From NCBI GenBank assembly GCA_030252795.1, contig CP127080.1:2621501-2685500 (forward strand): a stretch of DNA of 64,000 nt, written 5' to 3'. The notes below the pieces were generated by a model. It was not told the DNA's origin and ran no database searches. It was given only the letters and a program-made list of their open reading frames with translations. How positions within the stretch are numbered: the first letter of the stretch is position 1; each line of letters opens with the position of its first letter. This document shows positions 47,687-56,724 of the stretch, piece by piece. Source of the stretch: Porticoccaceae bacterium LTM1 (GTDB lineage Bacteria > Pseudomonadota > Gammaproteobacteria > Pseudomonadales > Porticoccaceae). The translations under genes were made by a program, and so were the position numbers.

Positions 47687-48148
47687 TTAAGGCACAGTTA
47701 CCGGCAACGTTCCCGTCAACTTATTTTGACGCAAGGAGATCAACGTATTCACCGATCGGATACCACGCATTACCAACATTTTTGATGATAAAAACGACTC
47801 ATAGGATTCCATATCGCGGGCAACAATTTTAAGCAGGTAGTCACACTGCCCGGTTACTGAATGACACTCCAGGATTTCCGAACTGCTATTCACCCGATCA
47901 AGAAACTCCTGAATGGTTTCAGGGTGGTGGTTTTCCAGTATCACCTCAGCGAAAGCAATCACCAGCAGCCCCACTTTGCGGTGACTGATCTGGGCGCTGT
48001 AGCCGAGGATCACACCGTCTTCTTCAAGCCGCCTGACTCTCCGCCAGCAGGGTGCCGGAGACAACGCGATACGTTCGGAGAGATCCCTATTGGAAAGACG
48101 GCCATCCGTTTGCAATTCGTGCAAGATCTGCACATCAAATTTATCCAA
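47687..48148 (-). CDS. Lrp/AsnC-family transcriptional regulator
   Basis: 153 residues. N-terminal helix-turn-helix (LSNRDLSERIALSPAPCWRR) and C-terminal RAM ligand domain (CHSVTGQCDYLLKIVARDME). Divergent from the 2-oxoacid dehydrogenase E1 gene, which it probably controls in response to an amino acid. A 7-bp inverted repeat CCTTTCT-N15-AGAAAGG (48159-48187) lies in the shared control region. Confidence 0.9.
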   Translation of the reverse strand: MDKFDVQILHELQTDGRLSNRDLSERIALSPAPCWRRVRRLEEDGVILGYSAQISHRKVGLLVIAFAEVILENHHPETIQEFLDRVNSSSEILECHSVTGQCDYLLKIVARDMESYESFLSSKMLVMRGIRSVNTLISLRQNKLTGTLPVTVP

Positions 48149-48320
48149 AGCAAAAACCCCTTTCTCAAATACTCATTTCAAGAAAGGATATTGCTTAAAA
48201 CACCTCTCGGCAAGCAACAACGAAAACAAATTTCCTCAATCCATAGCTAAAGTATCTATACATCACAAATTCGTGGTGCGCGACTTGCTGCGCTCGCCAA
48301 AAACTCCAAGAGACTGTGTT

Positions 48321-50447
48321 ATGTCCTCACCAGAACTCAAAGTTATGGAAACCACATCATCCCCGATCCAGGCCTACGACTGGAAACGTATTGCTTACCT
48401 GATCCTCGCCTCGCGTGCGATGGATGATATTGAAGAGAAAGAACTGGTACCCCAAAAGCTGGTGTTCAACCAGTTTTCCGCCCGCGGTCACGATATGGCT
48501 CAGGTACTGCTGGGCTCGCTGCTAACCCACCCCCACGACGGCGCCACCGGTTATTACCGCTCGCGTCCGTTTGTACTCTCTTTGGGGCTGGATTTTGTTG
48601 AAGCCGTTGCCGGACCGCTGGCTCGCAGTGGCGGTTACAGCGATGGTCGCGATATCGGTGTAGTTTGTAACTACCCTAACAACGAGCGCAAGGGGGCCAT
48701 GCTGTTCCCTATGTGTGGCGGGGTAGGCTCTCAATACTCGCCTATTTCCGGATGGGCACAATCCATCGTTTATAACCAGGCCGTTTTGAAAGACGACAAC
48801 TACAAAGGTGCGCTGGGCGTCTCTATGGGGGGCGACTCCTCCATGTCCACCAGCGGCTTCTGGGCGGCGCTGAATATCTCTACCACCAATAACCTGCCCC
48901 ACCTCTTCTATATCGAAGACAACGGCTACGGCATCTCGGTACCGCAGGAAGTACAAACTCCCGGTGGTGATCAGGTGGCCAATCTGGCAGCTTACAAGCA
49001 GCTGAAGATTGTCGATGGTGACGGCTCCGACCCATTGGAAGCCGCTGCAAAAATCAAAGAAGCGGTTGATTACGTTCGTTCCGGCCAGGGCACATGCCTG
49101 CTGCGCCTGAAAGTGCCTCGCCTTTGCGGCCACACCTTCCAGGACACGCAAACCTATAAACCGGAAGAATTTGTTGCCCGCGAGCAGGCCAACGACCCGC
49201 TGCCAAAACTGAAAGCATTTATGCTGGAAAACCAGCTGACCACAGAAGCCGAGTGGCAGGAGCTGGAATCCAAAGCCACTGCTGAAGTGAAAGCGGCAGT
49301 TGAAGAAGCACTGAAGCGCCCTGAACCAGATACAGACAAACTCACTCGCTACGTGTATGAAGAGAAAGACGCCAGCGGCCAGCCGGAAGTCCAGCTGCGC
49401 GGTGGCCTCGCCCCTAGCGGCCATCAGTTCCCTGCCGCCAGCGAAGAAGCCAAGCCTGTAGGCGCTCGCCTCAACATGCTCACCGCTATTCGCAAGACTC
49501 TCGACTACGAACTGGAAACCAACCCGAAGGTACTGGTTTTCGGTGAAGACGTCGGCCCTAAAGGTGGTGTTCACGCCGCCACTCTCGGCCTGACAGACAA
49601 GTACGGCTACGAGCGCGTATTTGATACCAGCCTCTCGGAAGAAGGCATTATCGGGCGTTCCGTTGGCATGGCACTCTCAGGTCTGATGCCGGTACCGGAA
49701 ATCCAGTTCCGCAAGTACGCAGAGCCGGCCGCTGAGCAGCTTACCGACACCGGCATTATGCGCTGGCGTACCGCCAACCAGTTTGCCGCGCCAATGGTGG
49801 TTCGCGTTCCAGGCGGCTTTGCCCGTCGTGGCGACCCCTGGCACTCCATGTGTGACGAAGTGGAATGGGCACACAAAGTGGGCTGGCAGCTAGCCATGCC
49901 TTCCAACGCTGAAGACGCCGTTGGTCTGTTGCGCTCTGCGTTGCGCAGCAACAACCCGACTATCTTTTTTGAACACCGTGCACTGCTGGACGACAGCTGG
50001 GCACGCCGCCCCTATCCGGGCGACGAGTTTGTGATTCCATTCGGTAAAGGCAAGACCTTAATCTCGGGTGACAAGCTGACCGTAGTGACCTGGGGTGCCA
50101 TGGTGCAGCGCTGTGAGGCTGCTGCACTCTCTATGAACGAAAGATTTGAAGGCAAAGTGGAAGTCATCGATCTGCGCACCATTCAGCCTTGGGATAAAGA
50201 GTTGGTTCTGGCGTCAGTGAAAAAGACCGCGCGCTGCCTGATTGTTCACGAGGACAACAAAACAGCCGGCTTCGGTGCCGAGATTGCAGCTACCCTTACC
50301 GATGAGCTGTTCTTTAATCTGGATGCACCGGTACGCCGCCTGACCATGCCGGACATTCCAAACCCGCACAACATCCACTTGCTGAATGTGGCTGTGCCGA
50401 GTGTGGAAAAAATTGCTGCAGAGATGAAAGAGCTTTTGGAAATTTAA
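48321..50447 (+). CDS. 2-Oxoacid dehydrogenase E1, fused alpha and beta subunits
   Basis: 708 residues from the ATG at 48321; the frame opens earlier but the upstream part is not protein-like. The first ~340 residues are the E1-alpha (thiamine diphosphate) part, with GCTPP site variant SMGGDSSMSTSGFWAALNIS; residues ~385-708 are E1-beta, with LVFGEDVGPKGGVHAATLGL, KYAEPAAEQL and VVRVPGGFARRGDPWHS. Branched-chain-type E1 subunits are usually two genes; here they are one chain. Paired with the E2 at 50.7 kb, near paaX, an aromatic aminotransferase and an Lrp regulator; no E3 gene in view. The substrate could be a branched-chain or aryl 2-oxoacid. Confidence 0.88.
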   Translation: MSSPELKVMETTSSPIQAYDWKRIAYLILASRAMDDIEEKELVPQKLVFNQFSARGHDMAQVLLGSLLTHPHDGATGYYRSRPFVLSLGLDFVEAVAGPLARSGGYSDGRDIGVVCNYPNNERKGAMLFPMCGGVGSQYSPISGWAQSIVYNQAVLKDDNYKGALGVSMGGDSSMSTSGFWAALNISTTNNLPHLFYIEDNGYGISVPQEVQTPGGDQVANLAAYKQLKIVDGDGSDPLEAAAKIKEAVDYVRSGQGTCLLRLKVPRLCGHTFQDTQTYKPEEFVAREQANDPLPKLKAFMLENQLTTEAEWQELESKATAEVKAAVEEALKRPEPDTDKLTRYVYEEKDASGQPEVQLRGGLAPSGHQFPAASEEAKPVGARLNMLTAIRKTLDYELETNPKVLVFGEDVGPKGGVHAATLGLTDKYGYERVFDTSLSEEGIIGRSVGMALSGLMPVPEIQFRKYAEPAAEQLTDTGIMRWRTANQFAAPMVVRVPGGFARRGDPWHSMCDEVEWAHKVGWQLAMPSNAEDAVGLLRSALRSNNPTIFFEHRALLDDSWARRPYPGDEFVIPFGKGKTLISGDKLTVVTWGAMVQRCEAAALSMNERFEGKVEVIDLRTIQPWDKELVLASVKKTARCLIVHEDNKTAGFGAEIAATLTDELFFNLDAPVRRLTMPDIPNPHNIHLLNVAVPSVEKIAAEMKELLEI

Positions 50448-50453
50448 ATTATG

Positions 50454-50616
50454 GGCCGCACGTCGCACGTCGCACGTCGCACGCTAAAAACAAGTGTCTC
50501 GTCATCCCCGCGAAAGCGGGGATCCATATTCGAGGCTTCACAGCCAAATGGATTCCCGTCTGCGCGGGAATGACTACGCGCTGTAGCGTGCGACATGCGA
50601 CGTCTGACGTGCGACC
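50454..50616. repeat. Nested palindromes: family A around family B
   Basis: Outer family A arms at 50454-50489 and 50582-50616, inner family B pair at 50501-50574 (GTCATCCCCGCGAAAGCGGG ... GCGCGGGAATGAC). Between the E1 and E2 genes. Confidence 0.9.
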
Positions 50617-50673
50617 ACTCACTAAGAAATCAGAAGTGAAGTCGTAAGACCGAAAATAAATTACGGAATGCCC

Positions 50674-52206
50674 ATGACAGACAAAATCAACATCACACTT
50701 CCAGCCGATCAGCTGGAAGGTACCGAAGCCACTCTCAGCCAGTGGCTGGTTGCCGTTGGTGACAAGGTAACCACAGGCCAACCGGTAGCCGAGCTGGAAA
50801 CTGACAAAGTCTCTGTGGAAGTGACCGCACCTGCCGACGGCACCATTGCCGAATTGATTTTACAGCCCGGTGATAAAGTTGAACCGGATGCCACACTGGC
50901 TACCCTGAGCAGTGGCGAAACTACTGCACCGGTACAATCACCTACAGCAGTCCCGTCAACCGAAACCATAGACCTCACCTTCCCCGCCGACCAACAGGAA
51001 GGCACCGTGGCAAAAATCGCCAAGTGGCTGGTAGCTGTCGGCGACACCGTCAAAGCCGAGCAACCGGTGGCCGAACTGGAAACCGATAAAGTAGCGGTAG
51101 AAGTAATTGCTCCAGCAGATGGTGTGGTACAAGAACTGATTGCCAGCGTTGGCAGCGAAGTGGAGCCAGGGCAGATTCTGGGTCGCATGGCCGCAGGAGC
51201 AGTAGCTGCAATTGCCGCCACAAATTCAGCTCCCGCAACACCGTCACCCGCTCAACCGGCCGCAGTAAACGATTCCGGCAATAACTCCTGCCGCCACCTG
51301 ATTGGCCCGGCAGTTCGCAAGCTGGTGGCAGAACATGAACTCAATTTTGATGCCATTCCCGGTACCGGTCGCGGTGGGCGTGTGACCCGCGAAGATGTGG
51401 TTACCTATCTCAACAGCGGCCGTGCCGAGCAGGATAAACAGCAGGCAAAATCCGCTGCCCCTGCTGCCAAGACTTACCCGGCGTCCACCCCCGGCAGTCA
51501 GGGTATTCCCAGCCGACTGGTACCGCATTCTCAAATGCGCAAATCCATCGCCAACCACATGGTAGAGAGCCTGCTTCATAAAGCGCCGCACGTGACCTCT
51601 GTGTTCGAAATGGATATGACCAACCTGATCGAACACCGCAAGTGGCACAAAAAAGAGTACGAGGCGAAGGGCGTCAAACTGACCTTTACCGCCTACTTCC
51701 TGGCTGCCTGTGTCGAAGCCATGCGCGCCGTTCCGGACATGAACGCCCAGTTCCATGACGATGCCCTGGAAATATTTGATGACATCAATATCGGCGTTGG
51801 CACCGCCCTTGGTGATGCAGGTCTGGTAGTACCCGTGGTCAAGCAGGTCCAGAACATGGAATTGTTTGATATCGCTCAAGCTCTTGGCGACCAGACCCAG
51901 CGCGCCCGCACTGGCAAACTGACCCCGGCTGATATGAAAGGCGGCACCTTCACCATCTCCAACCACGGTGTGAGCGGCAGCCTGTTCGCTGCGCCAATTA
52001 TCATCAACCAGCCGCAAGTAGCCATTCTTGGTATCGGCAAACTTGAAAAACGCGTTGAAGTCGTGGACGTGGATGGCGAAGATGAAATTCGCATTCGTCC
52101 TAAATGCTACGTCTCCCTCAGCATCGATCACCGCGCAGTAGATGCTTTCCAAACCAACGCCTGGCTGGCGAAGTTTGTGGAAGTGATTGAGAATTGGGGG
52201 CAGTAA
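50674..52206 (+). CDS. 2-Oxoacid dehydrogenase E2 (dihydrolipoyl acyltransferase), two lipoyl domains
   Basis: 510 residues from the ATG at 50674. Two N-terminal lipoyl domains, each with its lipoyl lysine in ELETDKVSVEV (first) and ELETDKVAVEV (second), an Ala/Pro-rich linker, a peripheral-subunit binding domain (IGPAVRKLVAEHELNFDAIP), and the catalytic domain with the HxxxD site in SLSIDHRAVDAFQTNAW. It accepts the acyl group made by E1 and moves it to CoA. Two very similar lipoyl domains suggest tandem duplication. Confidence 0.92.
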   Translation: MTDKINITLPADQLEGTEATLSQWLVAVGDKVTTGQPVAELETDKVSVEVTAPADGTIAELILQPGDKVEPDATLATLSSGETTAPVQSPTAVPSTETIDLTFPADQQEGTVAKIAKWLVAVGDTVKAEQPVAELETDKVAVEVIAPADGVVQELIASVGSEVEPGQILGRMAAGAVAAIAATNSAPATPSPAQPAAVNDSGNNSCRHLIGPAVRKLVAEHELNFDAIPGTGRGGRVTREDVVTYLNSGRAEQDKQQAKSAAPAAKTYPASTPGSQGIPSRLVPHSQMRKSIANHMVESLLHKAPHVTSVFEMDMTNLIEHRKWHKKEYEAKGVKLTFTAYFLAACVEAMRAVPDMNAQFHDDALEIFDDINIGVGTALGDAGLVVPVVKQVQNMELFDIAQALGDQTQRARTGKLTPADMKGGTFTISNHGVSGSLFAAPIIINQPQVAILGIGKLEKRVEVVDVDGEDEIRIRPKCYVSLSIDHRAVDAFQTNAWLAKFVEVIENWGQ

Positions 52207-52224
52207 GAGCCGCGTTGCGGCTCT

Positions 52225-52396
52225 GGTCGGACGCTTGACGTCGCACGTCGCACGCTAAAAGCACCAAACCCGTCATTCTGAGCGCAGCGAAGAATCTCTT
52301 TGTCAGCTCAAAGCCAGAGATCCTTCGCTACGCTCAGGATGACAAACAGTGCTTTTGGTTTTTAGCGTGCGACGTCAGACATGCGACGTGCGATCC
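52225..52396. repeat. Nested palindromes: family A around family C
   Basis: Outer A arms 52225-52260 and 52359-52396; inner C pair 52272-52343. Preceded by a perfect 8-bp hairpin AGAGCCGC/GCGGCTCT at 52206-52224 at the E2 stop. Confidence 0.9.
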
Positions 52397-52440
52397 CGAC
52401 AAAAAAACACCAAAATTAAAATTTGGCAGGAACCTTACAT

Positions 52441-54486
52441 ATGAAGTATCAAAGCTACGTCTGCGGCAACTGGCACACTGGCACCGAACAGGGCCAGGAA
52501 GTATTTAACGCTATCACCGGTGAGTCTCTCGGTTTTGTCTCCAGTGCCGGCATCGATTTTAAAGAAGTTGCCGAATACGCCCGCAACGTCGGCGGTCCGG
52601 CCCTGCGTGCGATGACCACCCACGAGCGCGCCAGTGCCCTGAAAGCGCTGGGCCTGCATTTGATGGGTATCAAAAAGAAATTTTACGAGCTGTCCGCCGC
52701 TACCGGCGCCAGCAAGGCTGATAGCTGGATTGATATTGAAGGTGGTATCGGCACCATGCTGAGTATCTCCTCCATGGTGCGTCGTGAACTACCCAACGAA
52801 CGCTTTGTTGTTGAAGGTGACACCGAACGCCTGTCCGCCAACGGTACCTTTGTTGGCCGCCATATTCTGGTACCTAAAGAAGGCCTTTCACTGCACATCA
52901 ATGCGTTTAACTTTCCGTGCTGGGGCATGCTGGAAAAAATTGCACCGTCACTGGCCGCCGGTGTTCCGGTAATCGTTAAACCTGCCACTGTATCCGCCTA
53001 CCTGACCGAACTGATGGTGAAGGAAATTATCGACTCCGGCCTTCTGCCGGAAGGCTCCATCCAGTTGATTACAGGCAGCACCGGCGACCTGTTGGATCAC
53101 CTCAACGAGCAGGACAGCGTCACCTTTACCGGTTCCGCCACCACCGGTCGCAAGCTTAAAACCCACCCGAACATTGTCGCTAACTCCATTCCATTTAACA
53201 TGGAGGCGGACTCGCTGAACTGCTCGATCCTCGGTGAAACTGTGGACGAAGACAGCGAAGAGTTCGGTCTGTTTATCAAAGAAGTGGTGCGTGAGATGAC
53301 TACCAAGGCGGGCCAAAAGTGTACCGCCATTCGCCGTATTCTTGTGCCGCGCAGCAAGGCAAACGCCGTTGCTGATGCATTGAAAGCTCGCCTAGCCAAA
53401 ACCGTCGTGGGCGACCCGTCCGTGGAAGGTGTACGCATGGGTGCACTGGTCGGCCGCGATCAGGTGACCGACACCTGGGCCGCCGTGAAAACCCTTCAGG
53501 AGTCTTGCGACACTCTGTTTGGCGGTGACGACAATTTTGAAGTAACCGGTGCCGACAAGAGCAAAGGCGCGTTTTTCCCGCCTACCCTGCTGTTCTGCGA
53601 CCAGCCTTTGACTACAGCCACTCCTCACGAGGTGGAAGCCTTTGGCCCGGTGAGCACCCTGATGCCTTACGACGATCTTAAGCAAGCCATCCAGATCTCC
53701 AAACTGGGTAAAGGCTCGCTGGTGAGCTCACTGTTTACCTACAACAACAGCGAAGCTACCGAAGCGGTACTGGGCATCGCCGCTTACCACGGCCGTATGG
53801 TGATTATTAATCGCGACTGCGCTGGCGAATCCACAGGCCACGGTTCACCACTGGCACAACTTGTTCACGGCGGCCCCGGTCGCGCTGGTGGTGGCGAAGA
53901 ATTGGGCGGCATCCGCTCAGTGAAACACTATATGCAGCGCACCGCACTGCAGGGATCACCAACCACACTGGCGGCGATCACCAACGAATATATGCCGGGT
54001 GCGGAAATCAACCAGATCGCGGCACACCCGTTCACCAAATACTTTGAAGAAATTCAGCCCGGCGACAGTCTGATCACGCACCGCCGCACTGTGACCGAAG
54101 CAGACATCGTCAACTTCGGCTGCCTGTCCGGTGACCACTTCTACGCCCACTTTGACGAGACCGCTGCTGCCGACTCACTGTTTGGCAAGCGCGTGGCACA
54201 CGGCTATTTTGTCCTGTCTGCCGCTGCCGGTCTGTTTGTATGGCCAGGCGTCGGCCCTGTATTAGCCAACTACGGCCTAAACAACCTGCGCTTTATCGAG
54301 CCGGTAGGTATCGGCGACACCATTCAGGCGCGCCTCACCTGCAAGCAGAAAATCAAAAAAGACAAACGTCCGGATGATAAAAAAGCTACTGGTGTTGTAG
54401 AGTGGGATGTTGAAGTAACCAACCAGGAAGGCGTCGCGGTTGCGGTGTACAGCATTCTTACGTTGGTTGAGAGAAAAGAAGTTTGA
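52441..54486 (+). CDS. paaZ: PaaZ, bifunctional oxepin-CoA hydrolase / 3-oxo-5,6-dehydrosuberyl-CoA semialdehyde dehydrogenase
   Basis: 681 residues from the ATG at 52441. Residues 1-~520 are the aldehyde dehydrogenase domain, with the catalytic cysteine in [15 protein letters not shown] and the substrate/NAD sites [14 protein letters not shown] and [15 protein letters not shown]; residues ~530-681 are the MaoC-like (R)-hydratase with [20 protein letters not shown]. It opens the oxepin ring and oxidises the aldehyde in phenylacetate breakdown. Confidence 0.97.
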   Translation: MKYQSYVCGNWHTGTEQGQEVFNAITGESLGFVSSAGIDFKEVAEYARNVGGPALRAMTTHERASALKALGLHLMGIKKKFYELSAATGASKADSWIDIEGGIGTMLSISSMVRRELPNERFVVEGDTERLSANGTFVGRHILVPKEGLSLHINAFNFPCWGMLEKIAPSLAAGVPVIVKPATVSAYLTELMVKEIIDSGLLPEGSIQLITGSTGDLLDHLNEQDSVTFTGSATTGRKLKTHPNIVANSIPFNMEADSLNCSILGETVDEDSEEFGLFIKEVVREMTTKAGQKCTAIRRILVPRSKANAVADALKARLAKTVVGDPSVEGVRMGALVGRDQVTDTWAAVKTLQESCDTLFGGDDNFEVTGADKSKGAFFPPTLLFCDQPLTTATPHEVEAFGPVSTLMPYDDLKQAIQISKLGKGSLVSSLFTYNNSEATEAVLGIAAYHGRMVIINRDCAGESTGHGSPLAQLVHGGPGRAGGGEELGGIRSVKHYMQRTALQGSPTTLAAITNEYMPGAEINQIAAHPFTKYFEEIQPGDSLITHRRTVTEADIVNFGCLSGDHFYAHFDETAAADSLFGKRVAHGYFVLSAAAGLFVWPGVGPVLANYGLNNLRFIEPVGIGDTIQARLTCKQKIKKDKRPDDKKATGVVEWDVEVTNQEGVAVAVYSILTLVERKEV

Positions 54487-54493
54487 ATTGACT

Positions 54494-54663
54494 GGTCGCA
54501 CGTCGCACGTCGCACGTCGCACGCTAAAACCAAGCCCCCTGTTTGTCATCCTGAGCGCAGCGAAGGATCTCGAGCATCGAACAGACGAAGAGATTCTTCG
54601 CTTCGCTCAGAATGACGGGTTTGGTGCTTTTAGCGTGCGACGTCAGACGTGCGACGTGCGACC
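54494..54663. repeat. Nested palindromes: family A around family C
   Basis: Outer A arms 54494-54529 (three tandem GTCGCAC units) and 54628-54663; inner C pair 54545-54616. Between paaZ and paaF. Confidence 0.9.
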
Positions 54664-54683
54664 TCTAAGAAAGAGTCCACGAT

Positions 54684-55463
54684 ATGTCCAGTTACAACTT
54701 TATTATTTCGGAGCCCCAGGGCAACGGCGTCCTGCTCATCAAACTCAACCGCCCCGAAGCGCGCAATGCCCTGACCACTTCCCTGCTGACCGAGTTAGCG
54801 GCGGAGCTGGAAGCAGCGCAGGAGAACAGCACCATTCGCGCGGTGGTTCTGTACGGCAATGACAGTGTATTTGCTGCCGGTGCCGATCTGAAAGAGATGG
54901 CCAAACTGGATGCAGTGGGTGTACTGCAGGATGTGCGCCCGAAACTTTGGAAGCGTATTTACGATTTCAAAAAACCGCTGATTGCTGCAGTTAACGGTTA
55001 CTGTCTGGGTGGTGGCTGTGAGCTGGCGATGCACGCCGACATTATTATTGCCGGTGAAACTGCTGAATTCGGACAGCCGGAGATTAATCTCGGCATTATT
55101 CCCGGTGCCGGCGGCACCCAGCGCTTGATTCGCACCGTGGGTAAATCCCTCGCGATGAAAATGTGTCTGTCCGGCGAATTTATCAACGCCGATGTTGCCG
55201 TTGCCTCCGGCCTCGCCGCCGAAAAAACCGCTGACGACGAGACCCTGAACCGCGCTCTGGAACTGGCTGGCCGCATCGCCAAAAAAGCCCCACTCGCCGT
55301 TCAGCAAGCCAAAGAAGTATTACTGAAAGCCTTTGAAACCGATCTCGAAGCAGGCCTGCATTACGAACGTAAAGCGTTCACTGTGCTGGCAGCAACTGAA
55401 GATCGCAATGAAGGAATTAATGCATTTTTGGAAAAGAGAAAGCCGGAATATAAAGGCCGCTGA
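54684..55463 (+). CDS. paaF: PaaF, 2,3-dehydroadipyl-CoA hydratase
   Basis: 259 residues. Crotonase fold with ALTTSLLTELAAELEAAQEN, FAAGADLKEMAKLDAV, AVNGYCLGGGCELAMHADII and the two catalytic glutamates in FGQPEINLGIIPGAGGTQRL. Hydrates 2,3-dehydroadipyl-CoA in the lower paa pathway. The motifs fit PaaF better than PaaG, which is the next gene. Confidence 0.93.
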   Translation: MSSYNFIISEPQGNGVLLIKLNRPEARNALTTSLLTELAAELEAAQENSTIRAVVLYGNDSVFAAGADLKEMAKLDAVGVLQDVRPKLWKRIYDFKKPLIAAVNGYCLGGGCELAMHADIIIAGETAEFGQPEINLGIIPGAGGTQRLIRTVGKSLAMKMCLSGEFINADVAVASGLAAEKTADDETLNRALELAGRIAKKAPLAVQQAKEVLLKAFETDLEAGLHYERKAFTVLAATEDRNEGINAFLEKRKPEYKGR

Positions 55464-55478
55464 ACACGACCTTTATTT

Positions 55479-55641
55479 GGTCGCACGCCGCACGTCTGAC
55501 GTCGCACGCTAAAAGCGCCAGCGCCGTCATTCTGAGCGCAGCGAAGAATCTCTTTGCCGGCTCGAAGTTCGAGATCCTTCGCTACGCTCAGGATGACAAA
55601 CGGAGCACTTGGTTTTAGCGTGCGACGTCAGACGTGCGACC
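55479..55641. repeat. Nested palindromes: family A around family C
   Basis: Outer A arms 55479-55514 and 55613-55641; inner C pair 55526-55597. Between paaF and paaG. Confidence 0.9.
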
Positions 55642-55698
55642 TCTCGAACAGAGCCCTGAATTTACAGAGAGCACCGAACTCGATAAGGATTACAGATA

Positions 55699-56490
55699 AT
55701 GACCTTCACCACCATAAATTACACCGTCGAAGACGGCGTTGCCGTTCTTACCCTGAACCGTCCGGATCGCCTGAACAGTTTTAATACCGAAATGCACGGC
55801 GAAGTCCGCGAGGCGCTGAGGTGCGCCGCCAATGACAAACTGGTGCGATGTGTAGTGCTGACCGGAGCCGGTCGCGGTTTTTGTGCCGGACAAGATCTGA
55901 GTGATCGCAATGTCGCTGCAGATTCAGAGATGCCGGATCTTGGTGAGTCGGTTGAGAAAAATTACAATCCGCTAATCCGCGCTCTTATGGGTATGGAAAA
56001 GCCGATTATCTGCGCCGTGAATGGCGTTGCAGCCGGAGCCGGCGCCAACATCGCCCTGGCCTGTGACATTGTTGTAGCAGCCGAGAGCGCCAGCTTTATC
56101 GAAGTATTCTGCAACATCGGTTTGATTCCCGACTCCGGCGGCACCTGGAACCTGCCCCGCGCCGTCGGCCTGCCACGCGCCAAGGGACTCGCTCTGCTGG
56201 GTGAAAAACTGCCAGCGAAAAAAGCCGAAGAGTGGGGCCTGATCTGGAAGTGCGTTGAAGACGACAACCTGATGGATGATGTAATGGCCATGGCTCGCCG
56301 CCTCGCCACCCAACCCACCAAGGGTCTCGGATTAATCAAAAAAGCCCTGAACGAATCCACCGCTCACAGCTACCACCACCAGCTTGAGCTGGAAAAAGAG
56401 TACATGCGCCAGGCCGGCCGCACCCACGATTACCGCGAAGGGGTGGCGGCATTTATGGAAAAAAGAAAGCCGGAATTTAAAGGGGAATAA
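55699..56490 (+). CDS. paaG: PaaG, 1,2-epoxyphenylacetyl-CoA isomerase
   Basis: 263 residues. Crotonase fold with LNRPDRLNSFNTEMHGEVRE, GRGFCAGQDLSDRNV and the catalytic Asp region in EVFCNIGLIPDSGGTWNLPR, where PaaG has Asp in place of the second hydratase glutamate. Converts ring-1,2-epoxyphenylacetyl-CoA to oxepin-CoA. Ends KRKPEFKGE, typical of the family. Confidence 0.94.
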   Translation: MTFTTINYTVEDGVAVLTLNRPDRLNSFNTEMHGEVREALRCAANDKLVRCVVLTGAGRGFCAGQDLSDRNVAADSEMPDLGESVEKNYNPLIRALMGMEKPIICAVNGVAAGAGANIALACDIVVAAESASFIEVFCNIGLIPDSGGTWNLPRAVGLPRAKGLALLGEKLPAKKAEEWGLIWKCVEDDNLMDDVMAMARRLATQPTKGLGLIKKALNESTAHSYHHQLELEKEYMRQAGRTHDYREGVAAFMEKRKPEFKGE

Positions 56491-56507
56491 GCTACTTCGT
56501 AGCATGT

Positions 56508-56672
56508 GGTCGCACGTCGCACGTCTGACGTCGCACGCTAAAACCCCCTTCGATAAAGAACGACGTGAACAATGAGTAAGGTAGCTATTGGCAGTGTATG
56601 GATTAACTGCCCAGGAGCTATCTACAAAGTGCTTGGTTTTAGCGTGCGACGTGCGACGTCAGACGTGCGACC
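56508..56672. repeat. Family A palindrome pair with unrelated core
   Basis: Arms 56508-56543 and 56637-56672; the ~93-bp core does not belong to families B-D. Between paaG and paaH. Confidence 0.88.
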
Positions 56673-56724
56673 CGGTAAATAGATCACCGAGCTTCCAGAG
56701 CTCGAACAAACTGGAAACGAAGTA

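Noticed and set aside
48522..49574. 350-codon open frame antisense to the E1 gene
   Set aside because: Low-complexity composition (Phe, Gly, Val rich) typical of shadow frames; the sense strand has clear E1 motifs.
50454..50489. Tandem GTCGCAC units considered as a CRISPR array
   Set aside because: The 7-base units touch each other with no spacers, and the matching arm lies on the other side of a palindrome; no cas genes are near.
51244..52152. 302-codon open frame antisense to E2
   Set aside because: Shadow of the catalytic domain of E2; no start signal or protein-like motifs.
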